Assembly (NCBI GenBank): GCA_947359465.1
Contig: OX375876.1
Coordinates: 61,758,998 to 61,822,997 of the forward strand
Reading direction: 5' to 3'
Origin: Metellina segmentata
Taxonomy: Eukaryota > Arthropoda > Arachnida > Araneae > Tetragnathidae
Length of the DNA: 64,000 nucleotides
Shown: positions 46,435 to 57,319 of the stretch, piece by piece
Layout of the letters: each line of letters opens with the position of its first letter
How positions within the stretch are numbered: position 1 is the stretch's first letter
The notes under the pieces: generated by a model
What the model saw: the letters and a program-made list of their open reading frames with translations, nothing else
Database searches by the model: none
Told to the model about the DNA's origin: nothing
Made by a program: the position numbers and the translations under genes

Positions 46435-47826
46435 GCTTACCGTGCAAGTTTGGAGGTGCTCATTTGCAGAGGGAAGTTCACTATGGTTTCAGGAGGAATC
46501 GTTGAACATTGATTTGAATCAGATTTTAACATTTAGTCGTAATGCGAGAAGCTCAAAACAAGAAACACTAATCTTGCAATTTCCGTATTCCTGGATCTCT
46601 CAGATAACAGGTCATGCTCGAAGAGGTTCAGGTTGCGACAGATAAACTAACGAGTTTTGTAGTCAAAAATGTATTGTTTAAAGAACAGGCTGGAAATAAT
46701 TATACGTAAATAAAGTGCTTGAAAAAGTTGGACATTTTAATCCTAATCTGCATAAAAAAGCTCAATGGAAGTATTTTCCACAATGTAAATCAAACTATCC
46801 AATACCCAGATTTTATCATTAAGTCTGAATAGGAATATTTTAGTTCCAAGATTAGACCACTCTTCATTCTATTTCTACCACAACCATGTGAGACGAAGTG
46901 CAGCAACTTTTAACAGCTTTGTATGTTTAGGCAAAACATATTTGGAAATCATTGTATGATGGCATCAGGGGTTAGACAGCTCTGGGACGTAAATGAACTA
47001 CATACCAAAACTAAACGGAGAGCATGTCAGTAAAAAGGACTATATTCAGGGGCTGAAAAAAAAATTCAAGAATTTTCTTTTCATCTTCTAGAACAGAGGT
47101 TCCCAAGTTTTTTGACTCACTGAGCCACTTAGGTACCCTATTTTACATTTCTACAACACATATTTGCACGATTCTTTTTTCTAAGGAAAAGCAATCCTCA
47201 CATTTCTTTTTATTTTATTTATTCTTTTACGAAGATAAAAATTTCAAATTATCAGATAAAATAGTCTTCAAATCAACAAAAAGTACTATCTTTTTTCAAT
47301 AGTTAAAGATTTTTTTTTAACTTCTCCACAAACTAAATCCACCCTGTAAGTCATAGTTGAGAATCCATTCTCTAAAGCATACAGGTCCAATCAGTTCGAG
47401 TTCATAATCACACATGATAAAAGCGAAAATTATTTTAAAGTTATCTATTGAAAATTTGTAAATGCAACTTTCCTAATCCAGCTTACAAATTCATCCACAT
47501 ACCACAATGGTATTCGAAGTACTTTTCATACGAAATGATAAATTCAAAACAATGTTTTGGTAAACATTTTACTAATTTAAACTTGTGTAGTGATTTTTGT
47601 TATCTTCATACCAACAAAAGTAAATTAATATATTAAGACCTTAGAAGGTTTCTATTTTTCGCATTTCTCCTAATTCTTACCTATCTTATTTTATAAAGAA
47701 AACCATCAAACTAAACAAGCTTTATATGAGTAATATTGCAATCAAATGCTTTGTTGAGTTCTAATATACCATAAAAAGTATTCGTAAAAGAATCAGAGAA
47801 GCAACGTTTCAATCTTAAGTACCCAT
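46435..47826. other. intergenic, no gene seen
   Basis: AT-rich. At 47095 CAGAGGTTCCCAAGTTTTTT, then GACTCACTGAGCCACTT looks like one end of a hAT-type MITE, but I found no matching second end. Confidence 0.4.
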
Positions 47827-47832
47827 TTTATT
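47827..47832 (-). terminator. poly(A) signal AATAAA, candidate for the prothymosin-like gene
   Basis: The first canonical AATAAA on the minus strand that I find after the stop at 48677. It implies a 3' UTR of about 860 nt (48676 to about 47810). Other signals further on cannot be excluded. Confidence 0.4.
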
Positions 47833-48676
47833 TCACCAAAAACAGGCGATTATATTAAGATAGATAAGTTTTAAGAAAAAATAATAGACACGGCAGAGAA
47901 GTACATCATTGTCAAGTCTACAAAAACAACCTTTCATACTTATACTAAGTTTGTTGCAGGCAAGGTTTATGACCAAATAGTACAAGTTCATTAAATATAT
48001 GCCAACAAATTAAATGACAAAGTTTACTTTTACCATACCAGTAGTAAGAATGCTTGAGGCTCAGATTACGAGCTATTTTAAAAATTACACTTTTTATATA
48101 AAAAACCTGCAACAAAACTACAAGAGATCAATCTAAGAGAACAATTATCTCTGCTTCTATATATTCATGTTTTGACCACACAACTTACACATAGTAGAAA
48201 AAACAGAATGAATGAAATATCTATGAGCAAGAAATGCATTTTTTCATGGAACCCTTTCACACACTTAAATAAATATAAAAAAAATATGAATCAAAAACTT
48301 TTCACCAATGAAATGGTTAATCTTAATAACCATACACACATTCAGTGGATGCGGGAGTTGATGGCCAATATTCACCAGGATCTGTATCCTGTTACAATAG
48401 ATCAGTTATTTTACAGAAAAGGTCATTAATAGGGGTATACAGATGGTAATACAAATACATTTAACTAGGAAATGGCCAATGTATGTAATGCTCTTCTAAA
48501 ACATTTTCAGTTGCATCTGTTTTGGGTTTTCAAATAAATGACTTTTAGAAAATACATTTAAGAAAAATTTCAATACAAAATGTGCTGATTTTGTACAAGT
48601 CAATAAAAGTGGGGGAAATGTGTTTACATAATGTTATGAATGGAAAATGAATTTTGCATCTGTGATTTAAAAGGTT

Positions 48677-48855
48677 TTACGCATCATCTTCATCATCATC
48701 CTCTGCATCTTCATCACCTCCATCTTCCTCTCCTTCCTCCTCATCAAAATCTTCTCCCTCACCTTCAGCTCCAACATCATCATCTTCGTCTTTGCTGTCT
48801 ACGTCATCATCATCATCTTCTTCCTTGTGTTTGAATTCTCCATTTGATTTCTCAC
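48677..48855 (-). CDS. prothymosin-like exon 4: acidic tail and stop
   Basis: 179 nt, residues 47-104 plus TAA (48679-48677). Acceptor TTGCTTAG. The sequence on the plus strand is a CAT/CTT-rich run, which makes a spurious His-rich ORF there. The GAT/GAA repeats are prone to length change. Confidence 0.82.
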
Positions 48856-51800
48856 CTAAGCAAATTCAATCAAGAGGGATATCCTAAGTATACAACAAAA
48901 TCCAGAAAAGGAGAGTTTATATACTCACATCCAAACGGAACGGATGTATCAATTACGGAGTACCTTGCAGAGAACTGTGAACCTCAACATCAGAATTAAT
49001 AAAGAATTTAATGGTTGTAAACTTAAAAATGAGGGAAGAAAGTTAAAGGTAGTGACAATGAACTATGAAAAAGATAATTTATATAGAATTTAGTAATTGA
49101 TACAATTAGGAGTCCCACTCACATCCATATTCACAAGTATCGAGTTAATCCACGGCTCACGAAATCACTACATCAGAATTAAACCATGGATTTTCAATGA
49201 ACAGTATTCACAAAGTGGCAATTGAGTAATGCAACGATTATCCCGAGATTAAAAAAAAACTCGCTGTGAATGGCTACTACTGTCTTCTCTCAATCACATA
49301 ATATTGTTGCTTCTTAAATGCTCAAATCTAAAACAGATCACATAATCCACACGCCGAATAACTGGGGAGAATTTATTACAAATTTTAATGAAATCGATAT
49401 GGGATAGTTTTAATACAGGTTAGGAAAAGGAACATAGTGCAAGTAAAATAATATAATTCCAGATTAGATTTTTACAGAAATTCAAGTTAAGCAAGAAAGA
49501 ACTATACTAAATTCCTCGATAAATCAATGCAATCAGATTACTTTTATGCATTCAGTATTGGTATGTTGGTGTAAAGTGAAGTAATAAATTTATCAGTTCC
49601 TTCAACAATTTGTATGATATGGACCAAACTTTTAGGATTTTGGCAAATCAAAATTTAGCACTAGGGACTTAAAAATTGATCTGGCAGTGTGAATACAGGT
49701 TCTCTGACAATCGAGGAATCAATGCTCTGATCTGCATGTTAACTAATTGACTTGTAAATATGAATGTTACTTTAATTTTAAGTAAACTTGAATGAAAGAG
49801 CACACAACAAAAATTATATATTTCAAGAGAAAGAACACCAGAGGCCCCATTTTTACTCATCCAGTTGTAGAATGTTACTTTCCTGATTAACACTAATGTA
49901 TGCCTATGGTAAGAGAAACCAAGGGTATAACTAGAAAAGGGCTCTAGGGCTACTGTGAAGTCAAAAATTCTGACAATTTGCAAACATGAGACGACTTTCC
50001 AATAAAATCATGGAAACTATCTAAATCTAGCACAAAATTAGAATTTTTTTTTATGGATTCCATATCAAATAATAATTTTTACAATAAAAAAGAATCCACA
50101 GGATCTGTGAATAGATAAAATGTTAACACATCTTCAGACAGTAGTATACCAATTTAAATTTCCTGTTCTTAATTAGTGATGCAACGAAAGCAGACATTTT
50201 TGACAACCTTATCAAAGTTTAAGGTAGTTTCATGTAGTACACAAAAACTATCTACACAACAGGAAGAGATCTTCAAAAAAGTTTACAAACCATCAGTGTA
50301 AAGGAATATTTCTATTAAAGTACTTGCAGTTGACAACCGAGTGAAACGATCAAAGCTACTAAGTTAGTAATGCAGCAGTTAATCTAAAAATAGGGTTATT
50401 TTAGGAAAGAGTATAAACTGGTTCTGGATAAATACTTCTGTAAGGTGAAACCTAATCATTGTAGACATCTTTAATATTTACATCACTATTAGAAACAAAA
50501 ATTAACCATGTTTAATAAATGCTTAGTCACGGTATCAGTGTTTATTACTTTGATTTGAATTATGATTGATCAAATTCAATAAGATTTCAGCAGTACAAAA
50601 AAATCAGCCACAAAAGTGATTTTATCATGATTTAATATAAAATCCCTAAATTACTTGGAAGGTGGTAACCTAAACCTCCAAGTGGTTTCAACAAGATATC
50701 TCGTCTATCCAAATTTAACCATTTCTTCAGTGACGAGCACAAGTATCAGCAAGAGCTTGCTGATTTTTGATGATAACGAGATCACGATCTGGTTAGGTTT
50801 TTTTACAATGGCGAGATATCTTGTCCTTCAAGATCTGATCAGTTAAGTTATTATCTCCTTCATTCGACTAGGGACTTGCTTTATATGATTTAACTGAAGT
50901 ATATATCCATTCAAATATATTATGCATGCTTATAACTGATAAAAAGCATCTCACCAACTCTTCAAACACTAACCTTTGTCTGTCTGTAAAAGAAAGAAAA
51001 GAAACGAATTAAAATTTTGATGAATATTAAATTATGTTTTGTGTAACAGTAAAATTAATGTCAAGCAGTTAATGAGTTTTGCTACTGATTTAAATCAACT
51101 ATACAAATTAAAATTCTGTGGAACTTTACAAATAAAATACTTACTTTTTGTAATTTCTGTTTGGAATCTTCCTTTTCAGAATCGTCCAACTGTAAAAAGA
51201 TTAAAGTTCATTTAGATTTCCAGAATACCTATTATACCACGCAACTTGGCAGATTTGAAGCAAGGAGTTAAAAAATCTACACTAAGCAAGAACTCAAAAA
51301 ATAGTAACATAGTCAAATTTAACAGAATGTTAACAACATACTAGTTCACTTGTGATTTAAATAGTGGTTCCTTTTCACTTAAAAACGGAACCAATTTTTT
51401 AAATAGAAATTCGCTTGTTCAAGAAAAATTAGATTTTTCAAGCTTTCATATTTTGCCAGTCGCAATAATGCAAATAAAAATGTTTTGAAAAAAAAAAATC
51501 TAGCACAATAGATATGTTAGAAAATACAATTTCAGATTTTTAAATTTCCAATGGATAAAATAATTTTGATTTTTAAATAAGATAAGTTATTTTGTTCTCA
51601 AAATAACTATTAGGTAAACTAATATTAATTTATATAAGTTTTTAATTAATATGAAAGTAATGATTATCTTTTTTTCTGAGTTAGTTCCATTACGTCATAT
51701 CTTAAGTATTGTATCAATTCCCATGACCAAAGTAAAAATTTGAATCGCCAGAAACAAGGTTTAATTATTAGCTTAATGCTTCTTGATGTGTTATTTATTT

Positions 51801-54800
51801 TGCAAACGTTTGCAGAACAACCATTGTAGTCACTCATATTCACCACTTTTTAGCAATGACACTGTGGTAAATTTTTAGTTTTAAACAAACACATTTTTTT
51901 TTTGAAATATTACTGATCTAAATTTTGCCTACTAGTACTATCACAAAATCTTCTGGCACCACTTAGTCTAGGAATGCGGTTTCCAAGCTTTTCCAGCCAA
52001 AGAGCCTTTTTTAAGCAAAAGTTTCACATGGTTTTATCTGTCCATGTACTGATATTTTTTTTTACATGATATGCAAGTATGGATAATAAGGTATATACAT
52101 TAATAAAGGAAACGGTAGTAAAAAAGAACTGGAAAAAATAGTATTTAAATCTACAAAACGATATAACTAGTTTAAAGATATTTGAAGAACAGTACACCCA
52201 AAGTTAATGTGAACAATGTACCTGCTTCATTTGGCAGAGTTTGTTATTGTCAGGTGTCACAGAAGTCGGTTTAAGACGTATATCGTCTTCTGCATCCAGA
52301 CGAGCTTGATATTTAGTTTTTGTAGCTGGGTACTTCGAAAAGGGCATTTCACAGAGGTACATAGTACCAAAGGGCAACAAGAGCAATTTAGCTCTTGGAA
52401 CTTAACATCGAAAGATCCTCCCTTAACTGAGACCAAAGTTCGGGAAGTGGTTTGCTTTTTAATGATGCCTGATAGTGGCCGTCCAAAATCATGCCTATAA
52501 GGACCACATATTCTGCCGCAGCGAGGGTTTTAACGTCACTGAAAATAGATCTACAATCCAATCAGAATTCTTTCTAATCGATTCCAGTGTTGCTTGGAAA
52601 GTATGAAGCAAATTGCTAAGGTGTTCTTTAATTATTGTGGTCAATGATTCATTTATTACTAGGTTAGCCACCATCTTGGTTTGGCGACAAAAAAAAACCT
52701 TGGCGCTACTGTCCCGTTTAATACCACTCCACCAAACAAACTTTAATTTCCTTTTCTAACTGTTTCTTTAGCCCTTTGAAGTTCGAAAAAAGGTTAGTTG
52801 GTTTTTGGCACTATAGTCAGAGACCAAGCTAAGTTTTTCTTGACAGATTAGGAATACACTCAGGGGTGCAGAACATGTTTCAGAGCCCAATATTTCCATT
52901 CCAGTTTAAGCGACTGTTAGAGTACAATGTTGATGATAAATAACTCTCAAGACTATTACAAATCTATCTCTATTACAAATTAAAAAATATTTATTCCAAT
53001 AAAAAATAATTTTACGGCTATTATAGTCATGGGCAATGCCATGTCTGTTATCCAATAGGCTAGTAGAATTCGTAGCAATCTCTGGGGGTTAGCGAGCAGT
53101 GGTCACACCAAACCCTACAAAACCGTCACATGCAACGCCGTTCCGGCCACTCATTGGCTAGTGAGAGATAAGAGAAACTGCTGTTTTCCACGTGCAAACT
53201 TCTTTTGCCGATTTCAGTAAGACATGAAGATGAAAACGTTTGAAAATTTGCTTCACTGCAAAGGGGGAAAAAAAGGGGACGGTGGCGTAAATATAGTCGC
53301 TAGCCAAAAAATTTGCTTGTCACTGATGACAATTGAATTTTTAGAGGTTTTTTTTGTAAACTTGACAAAATTCCCCTATAGCTGCCTGAATTTCCCCCGA
53401 ACCTTATTTGGACATATTCTGCACCCCTGATTACAGGAATCGAACCTACACTGTCTAGTTTAATTAAACGGAGCTGAAATTGTAGTTATTAAGGTCCTAG
53501 CATAATAATTAAGGGCACAAAAGCAATATTACGAGAAGAATGAAATCAGCTTAAATTCAGTTATATTATAGATTGCTACTCAGTCGTTCAGTGTCAAATC
53601 AAAGCTGTTTAGTCATGTCGCAGTTTTCGATGAAATTTAGAAACAATAAATTTTTTATGCTTCCCATTCAAAACTTGTTAATCCTTAATTACTTCAATTT
53701 GTAATGAAAAATTGCTCATCTAAAGAAAGATTATTTTCTCATGAACCATGTGGGATACAGATCAGTATAGTCTCATTTAAAGCTCTTTTAATTGGCTTTT
53801 CTGAATACCTGAAACTTCAAGGTGTTTGATAATAATTCAATAATTGTGATTTTTTTTAACAATTAAAAAAATTTTGAAAATTTAAATCCAATTAATTTTT
53901 AAACAACAAAATTACACTATGTTTTACATAAAAGAGCTTTAGACATTACTTTGGTCTCTATTTAATTAGATTTTTTATGGGAGGTATGATTTCACTGAAT
54001 TTTCACTTAATAACTAAGTGGTCACTCGAAACAATACATTTTTATCAAAATCTGAGGTACTGTAGAAGAAATTAATAAAAAAAATGAATTAATTTTGACA
54101 TTAAATGTTTTTTTGATGAACATTTATTTTATTTAAATCATTATCTATATTCAACATAGAAGAAACCGACTCTTAATACGAGACAAAACAGACAAAAAAT
54201 ATTTTTCAAAATTAATTGATTTAAAATGCCGTGAAGATAAAACCTGAATGCTAAAATAGACAATTAAAATCGTTATCTTTTCAAGGAAATTATTCATACA
54301 TTTCTTATAACCGATTCGTTCTTAAAGTTAATCAAGTCCTCACAAAATCATTAAGTCCACTATTATTTTTGAACACCAGAAAGTAACCTTATTAGGACCG
54401 ATGATATCGAATTATTTCCCTATGGAATATGAAAGCTTAAAAATGAATAATATAAAGGCATACTAAACACGGCACTTCAATGGTGAGCGATAATTGATAT
54501 TAATATTGCAAAATTTCGATTCAATTTCACTACCGCAACGGTCTAAAAACACCTTTTTCCTTGCATTTCATAACGCGCTTACGAAGTAAATATTGAGATG
54601 ACCCCCCTAACTTCATTCTTCTAAAAAAAAAATTGTAGACAAGGAAGCCATATTTGTATGACCTTTCGACAGTATAGCTTAATTTAATGGCAATACTTAA
54701 TGATGAATTTTAATCGTTTCGACAAACTGCAAACAATTACCAAACATCAGTAACTTAGTAAATTAACAGATAATATAAAAATTCAAAAATTAAACACAAT

Positions 54801-55292
54801 TCTACTATTTATGATGTCCGTTACTAGTGATAATGTGTAACTTTAGTATCTTGAAAAATTCTAGCTTTCATTAGATATAATCGTTTTTAAAGCTCAACTT
54901 CATCACAAACGCACTATTCTCCACGACATATTATAATTATAGAGATAAAAATTTATTATCACACGTCCAAAACATGGAATGAAGACTCGTGTGATGTAAC
55001 GTATAAAAAATATGTGCAATTATTCAATATATTAAAAGATTCAGAACAATTTGACGACTTGTAATCAGAAAAGAAGCAATACCACTTATAAAATTTTGCA
55101 TATCATGAATAATTTTAGAGTAATTGGCTAAAAATATATTTGCCGCTCAACGATGAATCCCGCCGAAAGTAGTATTAATATACAAAGCATAGGACAGCAC
55201 TACACACTTACCTCCGATACAGGTCGTTTTAGAACCTTTTCTTTGTCGACGGAGTTTCTCTCGACTTCTACAGCATTTCCTGTTTGACTCAT
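48677..55292 (-). CDS. prothymosin/parathymosin-like acidic nuclear protein (whole gene, spliced)
   Basis: Minus-strand join 55292-55212, 51189-51145, 50983-50974, 48855-48677: 315 nt, 104 residues. Prothymosin-type proteins are small, disordered, very acidic, bind histones and act in chromatin remodelling. Residues 1-45 are mixed, with basic patches (KEKVLKR, SKQKLQK). From about residue 57 almost everything is D, E or G: KEEDDDDDVDSKDEDDDV, then EDFDEEEGEEDGGDEDAEDD to the end. Length fits the family (about 102-111). The KKQK-type nuclear signal near the C terminus of vertebrate prothymosin is absent. An in-frame ATG at 55403 would add 37 residues; I prefer 55292 by family length. Another acidic-tail protein is possible; assignment moderate, gene structure strong. 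Confidence 0.75.
48856..50973. other. intron of the prothymosin-like gene, unassigned
   Basis: 2.1 kb AT-rich. ORFs at 49669-49983 and 50655-50846 have no domain. No repeat ends recognised, although 50681-50840 contains an imperfect inverted repeat (CCAAGTGGTTTCAACAAGAT region against the ATCTTGTCCTTCAAGATC region). Confidence 0.45.
50974..50983 (-). CDS. prothymosin-like exon 3: 10-nt microexon
   Basis: Sequence ACAGACAAAG between a strong acceptor (TTTCTTTTCTTTCTTTTACAG) and donor GTTAGT. It supplies codons T, D, K and the first base of G46. Exon 2 ends in phase 0 and exon 4 begins with two bases of a codon, so exactly one extra base modulo three is needed. Without it exon 4 reads into a stop after about 18 codons. 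An alternative acceptor four bases on would give 6 nt and the wrong frame. Confidence 0.7.
51145..51189 (-). CDS. prothymosin-like exon 2
   Basis: 45 nt, phase 0 to 0, encoding LDDSEKEDSKQKLQK. Acceptor CTTTTTACAG, donor GTAAGT. Highly charged, in keeping with the family. Confidence 0.75.
51190..55211. other. first intron of the prothymosin-like gene
   Basis: 4 kb AT-rich with one clear repeat (52861-53429) and a decayed MITE-like piece near 51975-52010 (GGTTTCCAAGC..AGCCAAAGAGCC). Short ORFs near 52204-52500 have no domain. Confidence 0.45.
52861..53429. mobile_element. hAT-like MITE, 569 bp
   Basis: The left end CAGGGGTGCAGAACATGTTT and the right end (minus strand) CAGGGGTGCAGAATATGTCC are inverted repeats of 17 bp with one mismatch. 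The flanks AATACACT and ATTACAGG agree at only 5 of 8 positions, so the target duplication is decayed or doubtful. A second copy starts at 63790. It sits in the first intron of the prothymosin-like gene. Confidence 0.7.
55212..55292 (-). CDS. prothymosin-like exon 1: start codon
   Basis: 81 nt, residues 1-27: MSQTGNAVEVERNSVDKEKV then LKRPVSE. A at -3 of the ATG. Donor GAG|GTAAGT. The same frame stays open upstream to an ATG at 55403, so a longer N terminus is not excluded. Confidence 0.75.
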
Positions 55293-57150
55293 ATTTGTTG
55301 GAAGAGTAAATAAACAAAGCGTGAACGACTTAAAATCTGATTTTAAAATCAATGAAAATGGCGCGTGCAAAAGTAACGTTTTTGAAGCCGCACTCTCAGA
55401 CAAAGGGTGACTCCACTATCTGCATTCAAAAATATCAAAAAAAGGTTAATGATAATTTTTAAACGATGAGTAAATAAATTGATTTTAAATTGCAACAATC
55501 GCAAACAAACAAGAAAATTTCACAGATAAAGCACAATATTACAGAATTTAGTTAAACGTTTTACAATTTTGCACTCGAGAGCCGGTAAATAAAATCGACT
55601 ATACCGCCACCTATGTCTGATTTAAAAGCAGATGCACACATTTCTCAATCAAAATTCAAAACGTTATAATTATAAATAAAAAATGTTTATCATCAAACAC
55701 CAAAATTGTTTGCTTGTGCGTGATTTTAATTACTTGGAAAAAAAATGTCGGAGCAACAGAATTTTTTTTATTTTGTTCCCGAAATAGGAATGTTTTGAGG
55801 GAACCCTGCACTTAATGAAATTGCTACTTTATTCCAGTATCTTAAACGATGAAGCAGACATTTCTTGAAATTATCATCTGAAACTTTTTAACTAATAAAA
55901 ATCGAATGATCCGACACAAGAAAATATAATTATCCGACAAGAGATGTAAAGCTTTAAAATAACACGTTTTGAACGTTATTGCTGAAATGAGAGTTGTTTT
56001 TCGATCCTGCTGTCTAAATGGGAATAAATCAAGGTTACGAATCAGTACGTCAATATCTGTCCTAAAAAGATTCTCTTTAATCAAAAATTCATTCACAAAA
56101 TTTAAGTTTTCTTCATTTCAAATTGTCAGAAGACTCGATTCCAATCTTCGCTTGGAGATTTCTGAGAAAAATGTATTTTTGATTATTTAAAAATAAATTA
56201 AGGGAGTCGAACATATTTAATTTTTTCCAATTATTTGTAACAAGTGCTCAGGTGTTTGTGTGTTTTCTTTTCTTTGATCAATTTTATACAATGATTTGTA
56301 TCTCTATGGGTTTTGTATGGAACAAGGTTTTGGATAAATTTCACAAATAAGAACAAATTTAGCAGTAATAGTAATTTTTCTGTGTATCTCTATATTAAAA
56401 AAAATATGTTACCACAGACGCTGCTGCAGGATTGAAAAGTCGCTCTTTTTTGCTAGATTCTTAGACGGTTTCCTGAGAAAGTACGGATCAGAAAATTACA
56501 AAATTGACATGGTATGTTCAAAAGTATACAGGGAACTAAACAAATAAAAAAAATGTTTCTAATGCGGCTATTGGTTTAGGGTTTATTAAATGTCAAAGTT
56601 GAAAGTGCGAAATTTCTAATGTGAGTGAGCAAAAGACGTACAAATTTTCAGTCTTCATCCGTGATTTTTTTTAGAGCACCTCTATGTGTAAATTTTTGCA
56701 GGATGCCGAATTTTTTTAGAAATTTCAATTTGGTTCCTGATAGTATATTTTTTTAATTTAGGAAAAATCAGGACATTTTTGTTACTTTTTTAAACTTGTT
56801 ATATCTATATCTCATTACTATTATTTTTTTAATTTGAAAACATTGCAGGGAACCTTAATGTCCTCTTTTTAATGGTACAATTACTTTTGAAATTGGTTAA
56901 TAAATAAATTCGATGCAATCAAAAGTTGGTCATACAAATTTCGGAATATTGGGAAATTTACCTTATTTTTTGTTAAAACTGAGATATTTATTGCTTTACT
57001 ATTAGTTTTAAAATGTGAAAATACATCGTAAAAGCATAGAATGCACTCTTTCTTATGGTATTTTATTTTTAAAATTGGTTAATGAATAAATTCGATAGGA
57101 TGAAAAGTATAATTTAGCGAAAGTGTACAAATTGCTGATCGCGCAAAGTA
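55293..57150. other. upstream region of the prothymosin-like gene
   Basis: Should hold its 5' UTR and promoter just right of 55292 (minus-strand gene), but I see no unambiguous TATA box or initiator in this AT-rich DNA. No gene or repeat ends recognised to 57150. Confidence 0.4.
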
Positions 57151-57319
57151 AACGTGAAACAACTTCAAAAGGCCTTGGCCGCTGTGATGTCATATAGCCC
57201 CGAGAGTGCAATATTGAATACACAAATTATTGAGATAGTTTCGTCGCGCAGGATTCAAAACTCTTATTTTTTCGCCACCCCACATCGATGGCTTTCTCCT
57301 CCTATGTCCCTGGTTTTGT

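Noticed and set aside
48640..48834. His/Leu-rich plus-strand ORF
   Set aside because: Antisense of the GAT/GAA-rich acidic exon.
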